Assembly (NCBI GenBank): GCA_905372135.1
Contig: CAJPNS010000108.1
Location: forward strand, 1 to 5,442
DNA from: Porphyromonadaceae bacterium
GTDB lineage: Bacteria; Bacteroidota; Bacteroidia; Bacteroidales; Paludibacteraceae
Length of the DNA: 5,442 bases
Reading direction: 5' to 3'
Shown: positions 5,424-5,442 of the stretch, piece after piece
Layout of the letters: the number at the start of each line of letters is the position of its first letter
Position numbering within the stretch: the stretch's first letter is position 1
Program-made: the position numbers and the translations under genes
Notes under the pieces: generated by a model
What the model saw: the letters and a program-made list of their open reading frames with translations, nothing else
What the model was told of the DNA's origin: nothing
The model's database searches: none

Positions 5424-5442
5424 AATAGTTTTGTCAGAAATC
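5411..5442. repeat. Near-perfect hairpin at the window end, interrupting cas9
   Basis: GATTTCTGAC (5411-5420, coding VISD) is matched by GTCAGAAATC (5433-5442). Inside, AAAA (5422-5425) can pair with TTTT (5429-5432), leaving a 3-nt loop and one bulged T. The last base of the window is the last base of the right arm. Confidence 0.8.

Overview
The window looks like chromosomal DNA of a Bacteroidota member, probably Bacteroidales. The evidence is the TAnnTTTG-type -7 promoter elements, the lack of clear Shine-Dalgarno sites, an outer-membrane beta-barrel protein with a carboxypeptidase-regulatory-like N-terminal domain, and a Cas9 N-terminus of the Bacteroides type II-C kind. I cannot name a genus.

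Layout, left to right. The 3' tail of an unrecognised plus-strand gene (1-151) is followed by a long composite hairpin that probably terminates it. Next is a large outer-membrane receptor-like gene (372-2821, 816 codons when restored) broken by an apparent single-base deletion near 549. A perfect TACTTTTG element at 2871 precedes an HD-domain phosphohydrolase (2904-3437). DNA polymerase III delta' (holB, 3459-4595) starts 21 bp after that gene, probably in the same transcript.

The 546-bp gap between holB and cas9 (4596-5141) holds the most interesting content. On the minus strand I read a complete tracrRNA unit: a TACCTTTG -7 element (4821-4814), an anti-repeat whose complement reads ATTGTGAATTGCTCAA, a nexus hairpin around AAGGATTATTCC, and a strong intrinsic terminator ending in six U. 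Upstream of it on the same strand is a second apparent transcription unit of about 125 nt, with its own TACTTTTG element and a perfect 12-bp terminator hairpin. It has no function that I recognise. Its -7 element abuts a plus-strand TATTTTTG element, and an ATGTGA/TCACAT palindrome with a third half-site lies alongside.

cas9 begins at 5142 with its own TATTTTTG element. It encodes the RuvC-I motif and the arginine-rich bridge helix, then meets a stop codon after 93 residues. The stop lies in the loop side of a near-perfect hairpin that ends exactly at the window's last base. The family normally runs to roughly 1,400 residues, so this is a broken gene, an insertion boundary or a fold-back assembly error at a contig end. 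No cas1, cas2 or CRISPR array is visible. The CRISPR part is therefore only the left edge of a type II-C locus: Cas9 and a divergently transcribed tracrRNA that would pair with crRNA from an array outside the window.
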